Assembly: GCA_964525045.1 (NCBI GenBank)
Contig: CAZGFD010000014.1
Location: forward strand, 1 to 64,000
Reading direction: 5' to 3'
DNA from: G020348185 sp964525045
GTDB lineage: Bacteria > Nitrospirota > Nitrospiria > Nitrospirales > UBA8639
Length of the DNA stretch: 64,000 nt
Shown here piece by piece: positions 17,122-25,372 of this stretch. Position 1 is the first letter of the stretch. The number at the start of each line of letters is the position of its first letter. The notes beneath the pieces were generated by a model, which saw only the letters and a list, made by a program, of their open reading frames with translations, did not search any database and was not told where the DNA came from. Made by a program: the position numbers and the translations under genes.

Positions 17122-17622
17122 TTACGTTTGAGGCTGTTTCCAGTGCTCCAGGCGTTCTTTCCATTTTACAATGAATTCAGAGGCCTTGGCTTTTTGCTCC
17201 GGAGTGAGCACCGCGTGAAATTCGGAAATGGCGGCAATCACGTTTGGTGAATGTTCATCCACCAGTGATTGATGCCGTTGGATAAGTTGCTGGACTCGAC
17301 CCTGGTCCAGGGTTTCACTCGAAATCAGATCCAACACTTCGTCAATGGATTCAAGGCGGATCTGAGAAAAAGCCTGTCGAGCGTTTTTCATCGATTCATG
17401 AACGCCGACCAGTTTTTCTTTTTGGGGTTCATTCAAATCCAGGACCTCTGCAATGAGATCCATTCGATATTGGGCATCATGGTGCCGACCCCAATGGACA
17501 GGTGAGACGCCGCCTCCACCAACACTACACCATCCGGAATGACTACGGGATGCGCCGAAGGCGAACACCGCTCCAAGAATGACCAGCCCAGCCGTTCCGA
17601 GAATCAACAATGTGTTTTTCAT
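17122..17622 (-). CDS. CpxP/Spy-like periplasmic protein
   Basis: A 166-residue protein with a signal peptide (TLLILGTAGLVILGAVFAFG), a His/Gly-rich segment (SPVHWGRHHDAQYRMD), and long helices ending in LTPEQKAKASEF, the LTxxQ motif of the Spy/CpxP family. Only one LTxxQ is clear; the first position reads LNEPQKEK. Family knowledge: a periplasmic chaperone that damps the Cpx-type kinase and is titrated by misfolded proteins or metals. AGGAGGT ribosome site. First gene of the operon. Confidence 0.82.
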   Translation of the reverse strand: MKNTLLILGTAGLVILGAVFAFGASRSHSGWCSVGGGGVSPVHWGRHHDAQYRMDLIAEVLDLNEPQKEKLVGVHESMKNARQAFSQIRLESIDEVLDLISSETLDQGRVQQLIQRHQSLVDEHSPNVIAAISEFHAVLTPEQKAKASEFIVKWKERLEHWKQPQT

Positions 17623-17714
17623 TGGTTACCTCCTGTGTGTAATGATGATTAATCAATACTGACCTTTCATCACACACCCTATCACCCAATGAATTTTTGA
17701 ATCTTCTCACAATG

Positions 17715-17739
17715 GTAAAGCTTTGTAACAAATTGTAAC
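17715..17739 (+). promoter_or_regulatory. Triple CpxR-type half-site array
   Basis: GTAAA (17715-17719), GTAAC (17725-17729) and GTAAC (17735-17739), each separated by exactly five bases. The E. coli CpxR box is GTAAA-N5-GTAAA. The array lies 93-117 bases upstream of the CpxP-like start and belongs to an operon encoding an OmpR/CpxR-family regulator. The match of spacing, sequence and context makes autoregulation likely. Confidence 0.7.
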
Positions 17740-17805
17740 AGCCGGCCTAACCCGGTGCACGGGGTTCGGGAATAGAAAATCCCAACTTAGGTGAAGGAGG
17801 AATTG

Positions 17806-18729
17806 TCACATCAATATTCCATCCACCGGTTCCAGCGGTGGCGGAATGGTGGATTCACCAAGTTGTTGTCGGAGGTCAATCTCGATATTTCGGCATAGGG
17901 CTGTCATCGGGATATCTTCAAACTTGTTTTCAAAGGGATCTTCAGTTCGACTTCCAATACGTTCCGTGATGACAAAAATTGTGGCCAAAATTACATAAAT
18001 AGGGAGGGTTCCCCAACCGAGATGTTGAACCAGTCCAAACGGGAGCAACAAGACGAAAACCCAGACAAAGGACTTGGTAAAAAATCCGTATTGACGAGGC
18101 AAGGGGGTGTTTTTGATCCGTTCACATGTACCTTGGGCAGAAAAAAACTCTTTTATTGATTCCATAAGTCCAAGAACATAGGCCCGCTGTTGAACCCATC
18201 CAGTTAAATACAAGTCCCGTAAGCGCAAGGATTGTTGATGATTCAATTGGGTGGCCTTATTGACCCCTTTAGGCAGATCCTGAAATTCCGATTCCGACAA
18301 AAACGGTTTCAACTCTTCCCATGTTTCTTCCTGCCGTAATTGCAATCGAAGAGCATTGATAAAAGCCAGATGACGATAGATGAGGTCTCGATGATGATCC
18401 ATGGCCGCCTCTGATGGCAGGTCTTGGCCATGTGGAGGTTGGATATATGTCATCACCTGAGAGGCGAAACACCGGGAGGCGTTCGTTAAATTCCCCCAGG
18501 CGGTCCGGGCTTCCCAGAATCGTTCGTATGCTTCATTGTTTCTGAATCCCAAGAGAATGGCGACGGCAGTTCCAAAAAAGGTAATCCCGGTAATAGGAAA
18601 GGCCAGGAGTTCGAAGAAAAATTGGACATTCAGGACACAAACAAGGTATCCATAAATAAGGAAGAAAAGGACAGCCCACCCATCGATTTGGATGAACCAT
18701 TTGAGGCGAATTGATCGTCTGACCATCAT
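17806..18729 (-). CDS. Bestrophin-family channel protein
   Basis: A 307-residue membrane protein of the bestrophin/UPF0187 family. Helices at about 11-60 (WAVLFFLIYGYLVCVLNVQF), family signature GFRNNEAYERFWEARTAWG near residues 60-80, further helices near 225-250, and C-terminal EDPFENKFEDIPM. Family knowledge: pentameric anion or cation channel. Reads toward the Cpx-like operon with the regulatory array between them; DoxX lies upstream. Confidence 0.85.
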   Translation of the reverse strand: MMVRRSIRLKWFIQIDGWAVLFFLIYGYLVCVLNVQFFFELLAFPITGITFFGTAVAILLGFRNNEAYERFWEARTAWGNLTNASRCFASQVMTYIQPPHGQDLPSEAAMDHHRDLIYRHLAFINALRLQLRQEETWEELKPFLSESEFQDLPKGVNKATQLNHQQSLRLRDLYLTGWVQQRAYVLGLMESIKEFFSAQGTCERIKNTPLPRQYGFFTKSFVWVFVLLLPFGLVQHLGWGTLPIYVILATIFVITERIGSRTEDPFENKFEDIPMTALCRNIEIDLRQQLGESTIPPPLEPVDGILM

Positions 18730-18752
18730 GGCTTTACCCTACTTTCCTTCGG

Positions 18753-19136
18753 TTAATCACTACCACGAACTGCATCGACACTCCAAATCCCCGAACCTTG
18801 AGCAGAGATGAACAGGAACACGAAGCAATAGAGGGCGGCCAGTTCTCCACCATTGAGAATGGGGAAGAGCCCTTGTGCCCCATGTGCCATCCAATAGGCA
18901 GCGGCCATAAGCCCGCTGCAAAGGAAGGCCGCCCAACGGGTGAATAGACCGGCCATGACAAGGATGCCGCCTAGCAACTCAATTGGACCCGCCACATAAA
19001 TCACGAAGGGGGGGACCTCCATGGGGAGGGGAGCCGGAAATGTAAAGAGTTTTTGAGTTCCATGCCATAAAAACAACAGGCCAGCGACAATCCGCAACAT
19101 TGCATAGGTCTGGGGTGTGAAGGATTTCATGAACAT
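18753..19136 (-). CDS. DoxX-family membrane protein
   Basis: A 127-residue protein with four hydrophobic segments. DoxX pattern: LRIVAGLLFLWHGTQKLF, YVAGPIELLGGILVMAGLFTRWAAFL and YWMAHGAQGLFPILNGGE. Family knowledge: integral membrane proteins linked to quinone or thiosulfate redox and oxidative stress; the biochemical role of most members is unknown. GAGGAG ribosome site upstream. Bestrophin follows 23 bases downstream, so they may be co-transcribed. Confidence 0.85.
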   Translation of the reverse strand: MFMKSFTPQTYAMLRIVAGLLFLWHGTQKLFTFPAPLPMEVPPFVIYVAGPIELLGGILVMAGLFTRWAAFLCSGLMAAAYWMAHGAQGLFPILNGGELAALYCFVFLFISAQGSGIWSVDAVRGSD

Positions 19137-19226
19137 CGGGTTATCTCCTCGGGTAGAGAGTTGGTTTCATGAGGAAGTCCACCTCATCGGGCGATTAGTC
19201 ATTCAGTTGAATTTAGTGGGAGTCCC

Positions 19227-20003
19227 TTAGGACCACTTTGTTTGAGGTTTGGCCTGGAGCCTGCCATCGACATAGAGGGCATCCACTCGCTCGTTATAGA
19301 AACAGACGAGGTTTTCGATCCTGGGACATTCCGGAACGGGATAGGGGTAGTACCAGGCGATGTCTTTCACGAGTTTGTCGCCGCCGTTGACTGAATAGTA
19401 CTCAGCCACGCCTTTATACGGACAACGAGTCTGCATGTCGCTTGGGACAAGTAGATCCATCCGGACATCAACTTTGGGGATATAGTAACGGGTCGGCAAT
19501 CCCGTTTCGAAGAGAAGGAGTGGGCGGTGGCTGTCAGCCACCGTCTCACCAGCAATCACGACTTTGACATGACGGGAGCTCCGGAGGGAATCAACCCGTT
19601 TGTAAGGGTCCCGTGCATGAACATAGACTTCTTCATCTTCTTCGAACCACGCATCCATTTGGTCCCAGTCAAAAGCCATAAAGTCTTTCAGTTCACCCGC
19701 CTCGGGCAATGGTTTGGGAAAAGTCCAAGCAGCCTTTTCACCGAATCTCTCGCCAACCCTGACGATCCAATATGTCGCATCACCTATATGGGGATTGTGA
19801 GTGTGATGTTCCGTTCGGACCAAATATTCCATTCGAACATCTACTTGCGGAAAGTAATAGACGGGGAGCTCGCCAGGCTCGTGCAGTAATTTCATGGTCT
19901 TGCTATCTGCGATCACTTGACCATTAAACATAACCCGAACCCACCGCGGGCTCGGTTCGAATCGAAGCGCTTGATTAGTTGCCGCAATTTGATCTGAACT
20001 CAT
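19227..20003 (-). CDS. Double DUF427-domain protein
   Basis: A 258-residue protein made of two DUF427 repeats. Repeat 1 (about 15-110): RVMFNGQVIADSKTM, YYFPQVDVRMEYL, GDATYWIV, AWTFPKPLPE. Repeat 2 (about 140-245): KVVIAGETVADSH, YYIPKVDVRMDLL, CPYKGVAEYYSV, AWYYPYPVPE. The CPYKG motif is intact only in repeat 2. The ATG at 20003 has AAAGGA eight bases upstream. The family's function is not established. Confidence 0.85.
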   Translation of the reverse strand: MSSDQIAATNQALRFEPSPRWVRVMFNGQVIADSKTMKLLHEPGELPVYYFPQVDVRMEYLVRTEHHTHNPHIGDATYWIVRVGERFGEKAAWTFPKPLPEAGELKDFMAFDWDQMDAWFEEDEEVYVHARDPYKRVDSLRSSRHVKVVIAGETVADSHRPLLLFETGLPTRYYIPKVDVRMDLLVPSDMQTRCPYKGVAEYYSVNGGDKLVKDIAWYYPYPVPECPRIENLVCFYNERVDALYVDGRLQAKPQTKWS

Positions 20004-20223
20004 AATTATTTTCCTTTCCCCCGATATCATATTTAATGTTATTGAAAAAACATCATACCTGAGGTGTCTCTCGGATAAGTATAGTTCAATCCTGGTTTAT
20101 TCAAGCTTGTGGGTCAAGTGGTCGAAGGAAAGTAATGCAGACTTTATTTCCGTGTTTCATAGAGCCGGTCTCACAAAAGACATAAAAGCAAATGGGGAAT
20201 CTCGATAAAGAGTGTCAGGAAAA

Positions 20224-20243
20224 ATTTACATTGTAAATATAAT
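20224..20243 (+). promoter_or_regulatory. Palindromic operator and -10 box upstream of brnTA
   Basis: ATTTACATTGTAAAT (20224-20238) is a perfect palindrome with a central T. It abuts TATAAT (20238-20243), 20 bases before the brnT ATG. BrnA-type antitoxins autoregulate, so this is the expected operator position. No good -35 box at 17 bases. Confidence 0.5.
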
Positions 20244-20263
20244 TGTAGATACAGTAAAATGTC

Positions 20264-20535
20264 ATGTTTGAATGGGATGAATTCAAGCGGGTAAATAATT
20301 TAGAGAAACACGGAATAGACTTTGTCCGTGCCGTTAAGGTTTTTGAAAATCCGATTGTTGAAAAGCGGGACGATCGGCAAAACTATACAGAAGACAGATG
20401 GATTGCCATAGGGCACTGGGAAACAATTTTCTCGTTGTAGTGTATACATGGCGGGGCGAGAAGCGAAGAGTCATTTCAGCCTGGAAGGCAGGAAAAGATG
20501 AAGAAGAAATTTATTACAGTCGCCTCGATGGATGA
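20264..20535 (+). pseudogene. brnT: BrnT-family toxin gene with a frameshift
   Basis: The ATG at 20264 opens MFEWDEFKRVNNLEKHGIDF and KVFENPIVEKRDDR, the BrnT ribonuclease start. The frame breaks at about 20421: it runs into TAG at 20438, while the -1 frame continues NFLVVVYTWRGEKRRVISA and EEEIYYSRLDG to TGA at 20533, the exact BrnT C-terminal pattern. A single lost A in the GGGAAAC context explains it. The toxin is therefore dead, or the break is a sequencing error. brnA overlaps its end by 38 bases. Confidence 0.75.
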
Positions 20536-20779
20536 TGTTAAGAAGATGAAAGACCGATCAAGAAAGGATGCCCCCGTTGGTCCCTCTCTTGGAAAAGACT
20601 TTTGGAAAGATGCAAAGGTGATCTATCCAGAAGTGCCAAAGGAGCAAACGAGCATTCGTTTTGACGCCGACGTCCTTCAATGGTTTCGGTCGCAAGGCCG
20701 TGGGTATCAGACCCGAATGAATGCGGTCTTGCGCTCATATTATGAGGCCCACAAAAAGGATCCTGTTTCAAAAAAGTAA
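20498..20779 (+). CDS. brnA: BrnA-family antitoxin
   Basis: A 93-residue protein. N-terminal linker, then PKEQTSIRFDADVLQWFRSQGRGYQTRMNAVLRSYYEAH split over residues 48-87: the ribbon-helix-helix DNA-binding fold of the BrnA/DUF4415 family. It neutralises BrnT and represses the operon. It overlaps the brnT reading frame by 38 bases, the normal order for this module. Intact although the toxin frame is broken. Confidence 0.85.
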   Translation: MKKKFITVASMDDVKKMKDRSRKDAPVGPSLGKDFWKDAKVIYPEVPKEQTSIRFDADVLQWFRSQGRGYQTRMNAVLRSYYEAHKKDPVSKK

Positions 20780-20893
20780 TACTTTTCGTATTCCTGTAAT
20801 CCAAATGACTGATGTGTTTTTATCTTGGAGTGAGTTGCACATGTCTCCTCTTCTCGCGTCTTCAAAAGGTAAAGAGAGGGGAATTCCTTCTTG

Positions 20894-21724
20894 TTAAATC
20901 CCAATGACCAATTGACAACCCCCCACAAGATCCCCGTTTGCATTTCCACCGGGATCCTTCCGATACTCGATAATTAATTGTTCCTGTTGTGCTCGCGGGA
21001 TGCGTGGATTTCGAAGGATCCAATCCTTAGAATTCAATTCTTGAATAAGAGTATTGTTCGGCAGATCGTCTCCCTTGAAATACGTCTGCGTGACAAATTC
21101 CGGATACCCTTTGGCACGAATGGAAAAATGCAAATGCGGGGGCCGGTACCAATCTTCAGTTGCGGGGTAAAACCCAGGTACGATCGTTTTAAATGTAAAC
21201 CGGCCTTGTTCATCTGTAATCGCACGTCCCCAATATTGGAAGTTTTCATCATGGACCCGAACAACTGTCTTCCCTGTTTGGGGGTGTTGAAACTCTGCTG
21301 AGGCGGCATGATCCACTTTGTGATTGTAGAGGCCTGATGCATTTGCCTGCCAAAGAAGGACTGTGACATTGGCCCATGGTTCGCAGATTGAAGGGTTCTG
21401 CTTTCCCGCCTTTTTCAAGCGCAGGAGCTGGCCCTGAAATTGGATGATCTGTCCCTGGGCCATGCCATTTCGTCCTTTCACCGTGGTGAGATCATGATCA
21501 TTGGCTTCGATGAGGGGAAGGCCGGAATCTTGTCTCTCTCGTATCGGATATGAGACCACATCGTCATATGGAAAAAAGGGACCGCGTGTTTGACGCGGGG
21601 TAGCCATTGGTTGACACAATTCGGCTAACCCCGTCGATGTCATCGCAAGGCCAATTGTACTGATTCCCAATTGTAACAACGATCGACGAGTTAAATGCCT
21701 ATAGGATTGACATGGGTCAGACAT
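20894..21724 (-). CDS. Tat-exported intradiol ring-cleavage dioxygenase-like protein
   Basis: A 276-residue protein. N-terminus has a twin-arginine signal (TRRSLLQLGISTIGLAM). Catalytic region: NVTVLLWQANASGLYNHKVDH supplies the first Tyr, and GFYPATEDWYRPPHLHFSI gives the second Tyr and the two His of the Fe3+ site. Family knowledge: protocatechuate/catechol dioxygenases; Tat-exported members occur widely without known substrate. No aromatic pathway genes are adjacent. It converges on brnTA. Confidence 0.8.
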   Translation of the reverse strand: MSDPCQSYRHLTRRSLLQLGISTIGLAMTSTGLAELCQPMATPRQTRGPFFPYDDVVSYPIRERQDSGLPLIEANDHDLTTVKGRNGMAQGQIIQFQGQLLRLKKAGKQNPSICEPWANVTVLLWQANASGLYNHKVDHAASAEFQHPQTGKTVVRVHDENFQYWGRAITDEQGRFTFKTIVPGFYPATEDWYRPPHLHFSIRAKGYPEFVTQTYFKGDDLPNNTLIQELNSKDWILRNPRIPRAQQEQLIIEYRKDPGGNANGDLVGGCQLVIGI

Positions 21725-21762
21725 GTCGGATTCTCCCCCTATAAGAACACGATCAGTTTCTT

Positions 21763-21900
21763 TTACGCATGATAAAAATCCTCGCGAACGATCTTCCCAT
21801 TTTTCCAGGTTTGAACAGCCACTTGATTCGCTACTTGATCCAAAAATTCAAATTCTGACTTCCGGTAGATCTCTTTTTCACGAATGGAAAAAACGATGGC
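21763..21900 (-). pseudogene. C-terminal fragment of a SnoaL-like protein
   Basis: The minus strand encodes VANQVAVQTWKNGKIVREDF ending YHA, nearly identical to VVMNQVAVQTWKDGKIIREDFYHA at the end of the intact SnoaL gene at 34733-35080. About 15 further residues (EIYRKSEFEF) still fit the fold. The rest of the domain is missing; the open frame continues into unrelated sequence that reads sensibly on the opposite strand. Confidence 0.65.
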
Positions 21901-22162
21901 TTCTAGTTTACGAAAGGAAGTGGTCATATGGAAGAGCATAAAAGGCGTTCGCGCCGTATCCGTGCATGCAATTAAAGAATCCAGGATACCGGTTATTCTG
22001 CATAACAATGAATACGAGGATTGGCTTTTGGGTTTGAATAACGATGTCAGGCAGAAAAAGGCCAACAAAATCAAAATGTACAATTTGGGGGAGAAATTGT
22101 GTCAGATTACCAATAAGAGAGTGCCGATCTCGATTTTTGGAAATAGTCTCCGAATCCTCTAA
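21884..22162 (+). pseudogene. Possible C-terminal fragment of a YedK/SRAP-type protein
   Basis: The + frame contains VHAIKESRIPVILHNNEYED followed by WLLGLNND. This resembles the conserved IHxRMPVILxxEDYxxWLD end of SRAP (YedK/HMCES) DNA-protein crosslink proteins. The catalytic N-terminal Cys and the rest of the domain are not found upstream. It partly overlaps the SnoaL fragment on the other strand. Assignment rests on this one motif. Confidence 0.4.
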
Positions 22163-22268
22163 AAGGGTTTGATATAAACGGCTGGATTTTTGGTTAAATG
22201 ACGAGGAGCTCTGTTCAACCATAAATCTACCAAGGCCAATTTGCGGATGAGAAGCATCCTAGATCTTA

Positions 22269-22434
22269 TTAAACTCGGTTGTAAAGGATCCCAGGTTTGG
22301 TAATACTCCACATTTGCCAAGCGGCCACCAACTGAGTCAGGTGCCCGGCCTGATATTCGTGTTCAAACTTTGTTGGGGTGTTATTGCTTAATTCTGAATG
22401 ATGATATTGTGTATGCCTTAGATTATCGTCCCAT
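22269..22434 (-). pseudogene. Possible DinB-like gene fragment
   Basis: A minus-strand open frame with no start reads LRHTQYHHSELSNNTPTKFE then HEYQAGHLTQLVAAWQMW and stops at 22269. The HEYQAGHLTQL helix recalls DinB-type metal-binding bundles. No N-terminal part is present. Together with the two fragments to the left it marks a patch of gene decay. Confidence 0.35.
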
Positions 22435-22609
22435 CAACTTTGCCTGTTAGGGCATTTTGGGGGATCCCCTCGACCGGGGGTTCCCCAGTTTGGCTCGTTT
22501 AATCAGGGATACATTTTATTACTCGATTGACAATCATCTTTGTTTCTGACACCGCTATCCCATTAGGCTTGTGGAAATGCGCCATGGATATGGACAATAG
22601 TTTACGGGA

Positions 22610-24091
22610 TTGAGAAGATGGTTGACCGTGATAAAGGCAATTAGACCATCCACCCCCATTTTAATTATTGGTGGTAGCTGCGTTGCGGCACTGCTAATTG
22701 GTCTGGCTCTTTCGAGTTTTTGGACTAACTGGCGGTGGCAGCAAGAACCCCTCCATTCTACTCTAGAGGCTCTCGGGGGGTTAGCAGCCATTGCTATGGC
22801 AATGGTGCTGTTCCACAGCACTGCGGAAAATGCCCGCAGGAAGTTTTACCCCGTCGCAGGAGGCTTTCTTGGGATGGGCCTCCTTGAGGTATTTCACGCC
22901 ATGTCGATCCCAGGGAATGGGTTTGTTCTCTTGCGGAGCATCGCGAGTCTCTTCGGGGGAATCGGCTTCGGGCTTGTGTGGCTGTCTGCTGCTTCCGAAA
23001 AACCAGGATCGAATCCCTGGTGGATGCCTTGGGTGATTGCAGGAGGGGCCCTGACATGCGGGCTATGGGTTATGGGTCATCCCGAACAGGTCCCTGTCAT
23101 GATCCGCCACGGCGAATTCACTCCCACGGCGATTGCACCCAAAAGTTTGGCTTGTATGTTCTTTCTGCTCGCTGCGGGCCGATTCTTTTTGGATCATCAC
23201 CGCTCAGCCAAACCAGATGATTTGCTGTTTGCATGTCTGGCCCTTTTGTTCGGGCTGGCAGAACTGATGTTCACGTACTCGACTATCTGGGATGGCGCCT
23301 GGTGGTTCTGGCATCTTCTTCGCTTGACGGCCTACCTGTTGGTCTTGGGGTATGTTGGACGTGGCTATCTCACTACTGTCTCTGATTTACAGCATGCCTT
23401 GGACCAAACCAAACAGGCTGAAGAAACTATACGCCGAAGCGAACGACAGCTTCGTGAAGTCTTAGAAGAACGCGAACGGCTGGCCCAGGACCTGCACGAT
23501 GGCGCAATTCAGTCGATCTTTACACTGGGTCTCAGTCTGGAACGGTGTCAACGGCTCATCCCAAAAGATCCGAACCAAGCGATCAGTAAAGTGGGTGATG
23601 TGATTGCAGATCTCAAGTTGGTGATTCGAGACTTACGGAATTATATTAGCGGGAATGAGGACGAATTGGAAAAAACCCTGTCCATGGAGGAGGCAATTGC
23701 TTCGCTCGTCCGTTCGATAAATCACTCGTCTCCCTTCTTGTTTCGCATGCATGTTGATCCAATTGCGACGAAACAGCTTACTGCAGCAGAGGCCGACGAT
23801 TTGATGTATATTATGAAAGAAGCGATGAGCAACAGCGTTCGGCACGCTCAGGCCACTTCAGGATCAATATCCCTCCAGATGCACAAAGGAACCTTCCACT
23901 TAGAAATCAAGGATAATGGCCTTGGTTTTGACACATCTAATGTCCAAGACCCAGGCAATGGGTTGGGAAACATGGCCGCGCGCGCGAGGCGACTGGGCGC
24001 CCGGTTTGAGGTTTTATCAATCAAAGGAAAAGGCACTTGCATCATAATTGAGATCCACAAAAAAGGGAACAATGTCACCGCGTCAGGCTAA
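22610..24091 (+). CDS. NarL-type membrane sensor histidine kinase
   Basis: A 493-residue kinase. Seven or eight hydrophobic segments fill residues 15-255 as an integral membrane sensor. A coiled coil follows (260-295), then HisKA_3 with phospho-acceptor His296 in ERLAQDLHDGAIQSIF. The HATPase_c part has MYIMKEAMSNSVRHAQA, DNGLGFD and GNGLGNMAARARRLG. No PAS domain, so the signal is probably read in or near the membrane. The cognate regulator gene overlaps its end by 20 bases. Confidence 0.86.
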   Translation: MRRWLTVIKAIRPSTPILIIGGSCVAALLIGLALSSFWTNWRWQQEPLHSTLEALGGLAAIAMAMVLFHSTAENARRKFYPVAGGFLGMGLLEVFHAMSIPGNGFVLLRSIASLFGGIGFGLVWLSAASEKPGSNPWWMPWVIAGGALTCGLWVMGHPEQVPVMIRHGEFTPTAIAPKSLACMFFLLAAGRFFLDHHRSAKPDDLLFACLALLFGLAELMFTYSTIWDGAWWFWHLLRLTAYLLVLGYVGRGYLTTVSDLQHALDQTKQAEETIRRSERQLREVLEERERLAQDLHDGAIQSIFTLGLSLERCQRLIPKDPNQAISKVGDVIADLKLVIRDLRNYISGNEDELEKTLSMEEAIASLVRSINHSSPFLFRMHVDPIATKQLTAAEADDLMYIMKEAMSNSVRHAQATSGSISLQMHKGTFHLEIKDNGLGFDTSNVQDPGNGLGNMAARARRLGARFEVLSIKGKGTCIIIEIHKKGNNVTASG

Positions 24092-24731
24092 ATCCATCCG
24101 TCTCCTTCTCGTAGATGATCATGAAGTACTTCGTCTTGGTTTGCGGACATTATTTGGAGAGACGAAAGGATTTCAGGTCGTTGGTGAGGCGGCTACCAAA
24201 GCCGCTGCAGTGACGGAAGGTATCCGCCTCAAACCCGATGTGATTGTCATGGACGTGCGTTTACCTGATGGCACGGGGATTGAAGCCTGCCGTGAAATTC
24301 GGAATACCTCACCGACCACACGAGTGCTTTTTTTAACCTCCTTTGCCGATGATGAGGCGGTCATGGCAACCATCATGGCCGGAGCTGACGGTTTTCTTCT
24401 GAAAGAAATCAGCGGGGAGGAAATGGTACGAGCCGTAAAAACCGTAGCTGGGGGACAATCCATTCTTGATCCTACGGTTACCCAACGAATTCTCACCAAA
24501 ATGAAGACCCATTCGACTCCAGTGGCTGAAGACAAAAAACAAGCTTTATCCCCACAAGAAACCAAAGTGTTGGCCCTTGTGGCGGAAGGCAAAACGAATA
24601 AAGAGATTGCCGTTGCCCTGAACTTGAGTGATAAAACTGTCGGGCACTATATCGAGAATATTTTTCAAAAACTTCAAGTCACTCGCCGTTCGCAGGCTGC
24701 TGTGTTGTTCTCCCGCCGTTTTCCCCAATAG
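24072..24731 (+). CDS. NarL/FixJ-family response regulator
   Basis: A 219-residue regulator. Receiver domain with LLLVDDHEVLRLGL, phospho-acceptor Asp61 (VIVMDVRLPDGTGI) and Lys in GFLLKEISGEE. C-terminal LuxR-type HTH: LSPQETKVLALVAEGKTNKE then LSDKTVGHYIENIFQKL. The ATG at 24072 has AAGGGAAC upstream and overlaps the kinase gene by 20 bases. The DsrE/TlpA/CcdA operon 155 bases downstream is the nearest candidate target. Confidence 0.9.
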   Translation: MSPRQAKSIRLLLVDDHEVLRLGLRTLFGETKGFQVVGEAATKAAAVTEGIRLKPDVIVMDVRLPDGTGIEACREIRNTSPTTRVLFLTSFADDEAVMATIMAGADGFLLKEISGEEMVRAVKTVAGGQSILDPTVTQRILTKMKTHSTPVAEDKKQALSPQETKVLALVAEGKTNKEIAVALNLSDKTVGHYIENIFQKLQVTRRSQAAVLFSRRFPQ

Positions 24732-24886
24732 GGGAATTTACCCGTATTCGAATACGGGAATAAAAGTTTCATCCGCCCAGGCATTCACTCCTACCGGCTC
24801 CGCATCAATATGTTTTACTCTATGAACGTAAGACATCGACTTAAAAATCTGGATGCTAATCAACCTTTTCAATTAAGGAGGTAGTT

Positions 24887-25363
24887 ATGTTCACAACACT
24901 TCAAAAAAATAAACGGCTGGTTTCGACAGTATTATTGGCTTTGGTGTGTGTAGTGTCTCTGAGTCCAAGCTGGGCTCAGCCGGGGGAGACCCAGGGAAAG
25001 GAGAAAATGAAGGTCGTCTATCATGTGGACGGTCCAGATCCGGCGGTTGCGAAATATGCGCTGGCCCTCATCAACAAACACATTGAAGCCGAGGGTGGTC
25101 CGGACAACATTGACGTGGTGTTGGTAGTACACGGACCGGCGTTGAAACTCTTTGAAAACGCTAATGCCGATCAAGAGTTAAAAGATAAGATTAAGATGAT
25201 CCTCGACAGGGGCGCCACCGCGGAGATGTGTCAGGTCTCTATGAAACTGTTCGGGACTCCGTTGGAGAAGCTAGTCGCAGGATTTACGCCAACTGAACAT
25301 CCAGTTGCGGTCAAACGAATTGCTGATCTTCAACGCGAGGGATATGTGTATATCAAACCATGA
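24887..25363 (+). CDS. Exported DsrE/F-like protein
   Basis: A 158-residue protein with a signal peptide (STVLLALVCVVSLSPSWAQ) and a DsrE-like domain: KVVYHVDGPDP, NIDVVLVVHGPALKLF and MILDRGATAEMCQVSM, where Cys115 is the usual reactive position. Family knowledge: DsrE/F-like proteins carry or sense sulfur, and exported members sit next to thioredoxin-like genes, as here. AAGGAGGT ribosome site. First gene of an operon with TlpA-like (9-base gap) and CcdA. Confidence 0.82.
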   Translation: MFTTLQKNKRLVSTVLLALVCVVSLSPSWAQPGETQGKEKMKVVYHVDGPDPAVAKYALALINKHIEAEGGPDNIDVVLVVHGPALKLFENANADQELKDKIKMILDRGATAEMCQVSMKLFGTPLEKLVAGFTPTEHPVAVKRIADLQREGYVYIKP

Positions 25364-25372
25364 GGAGGACAT

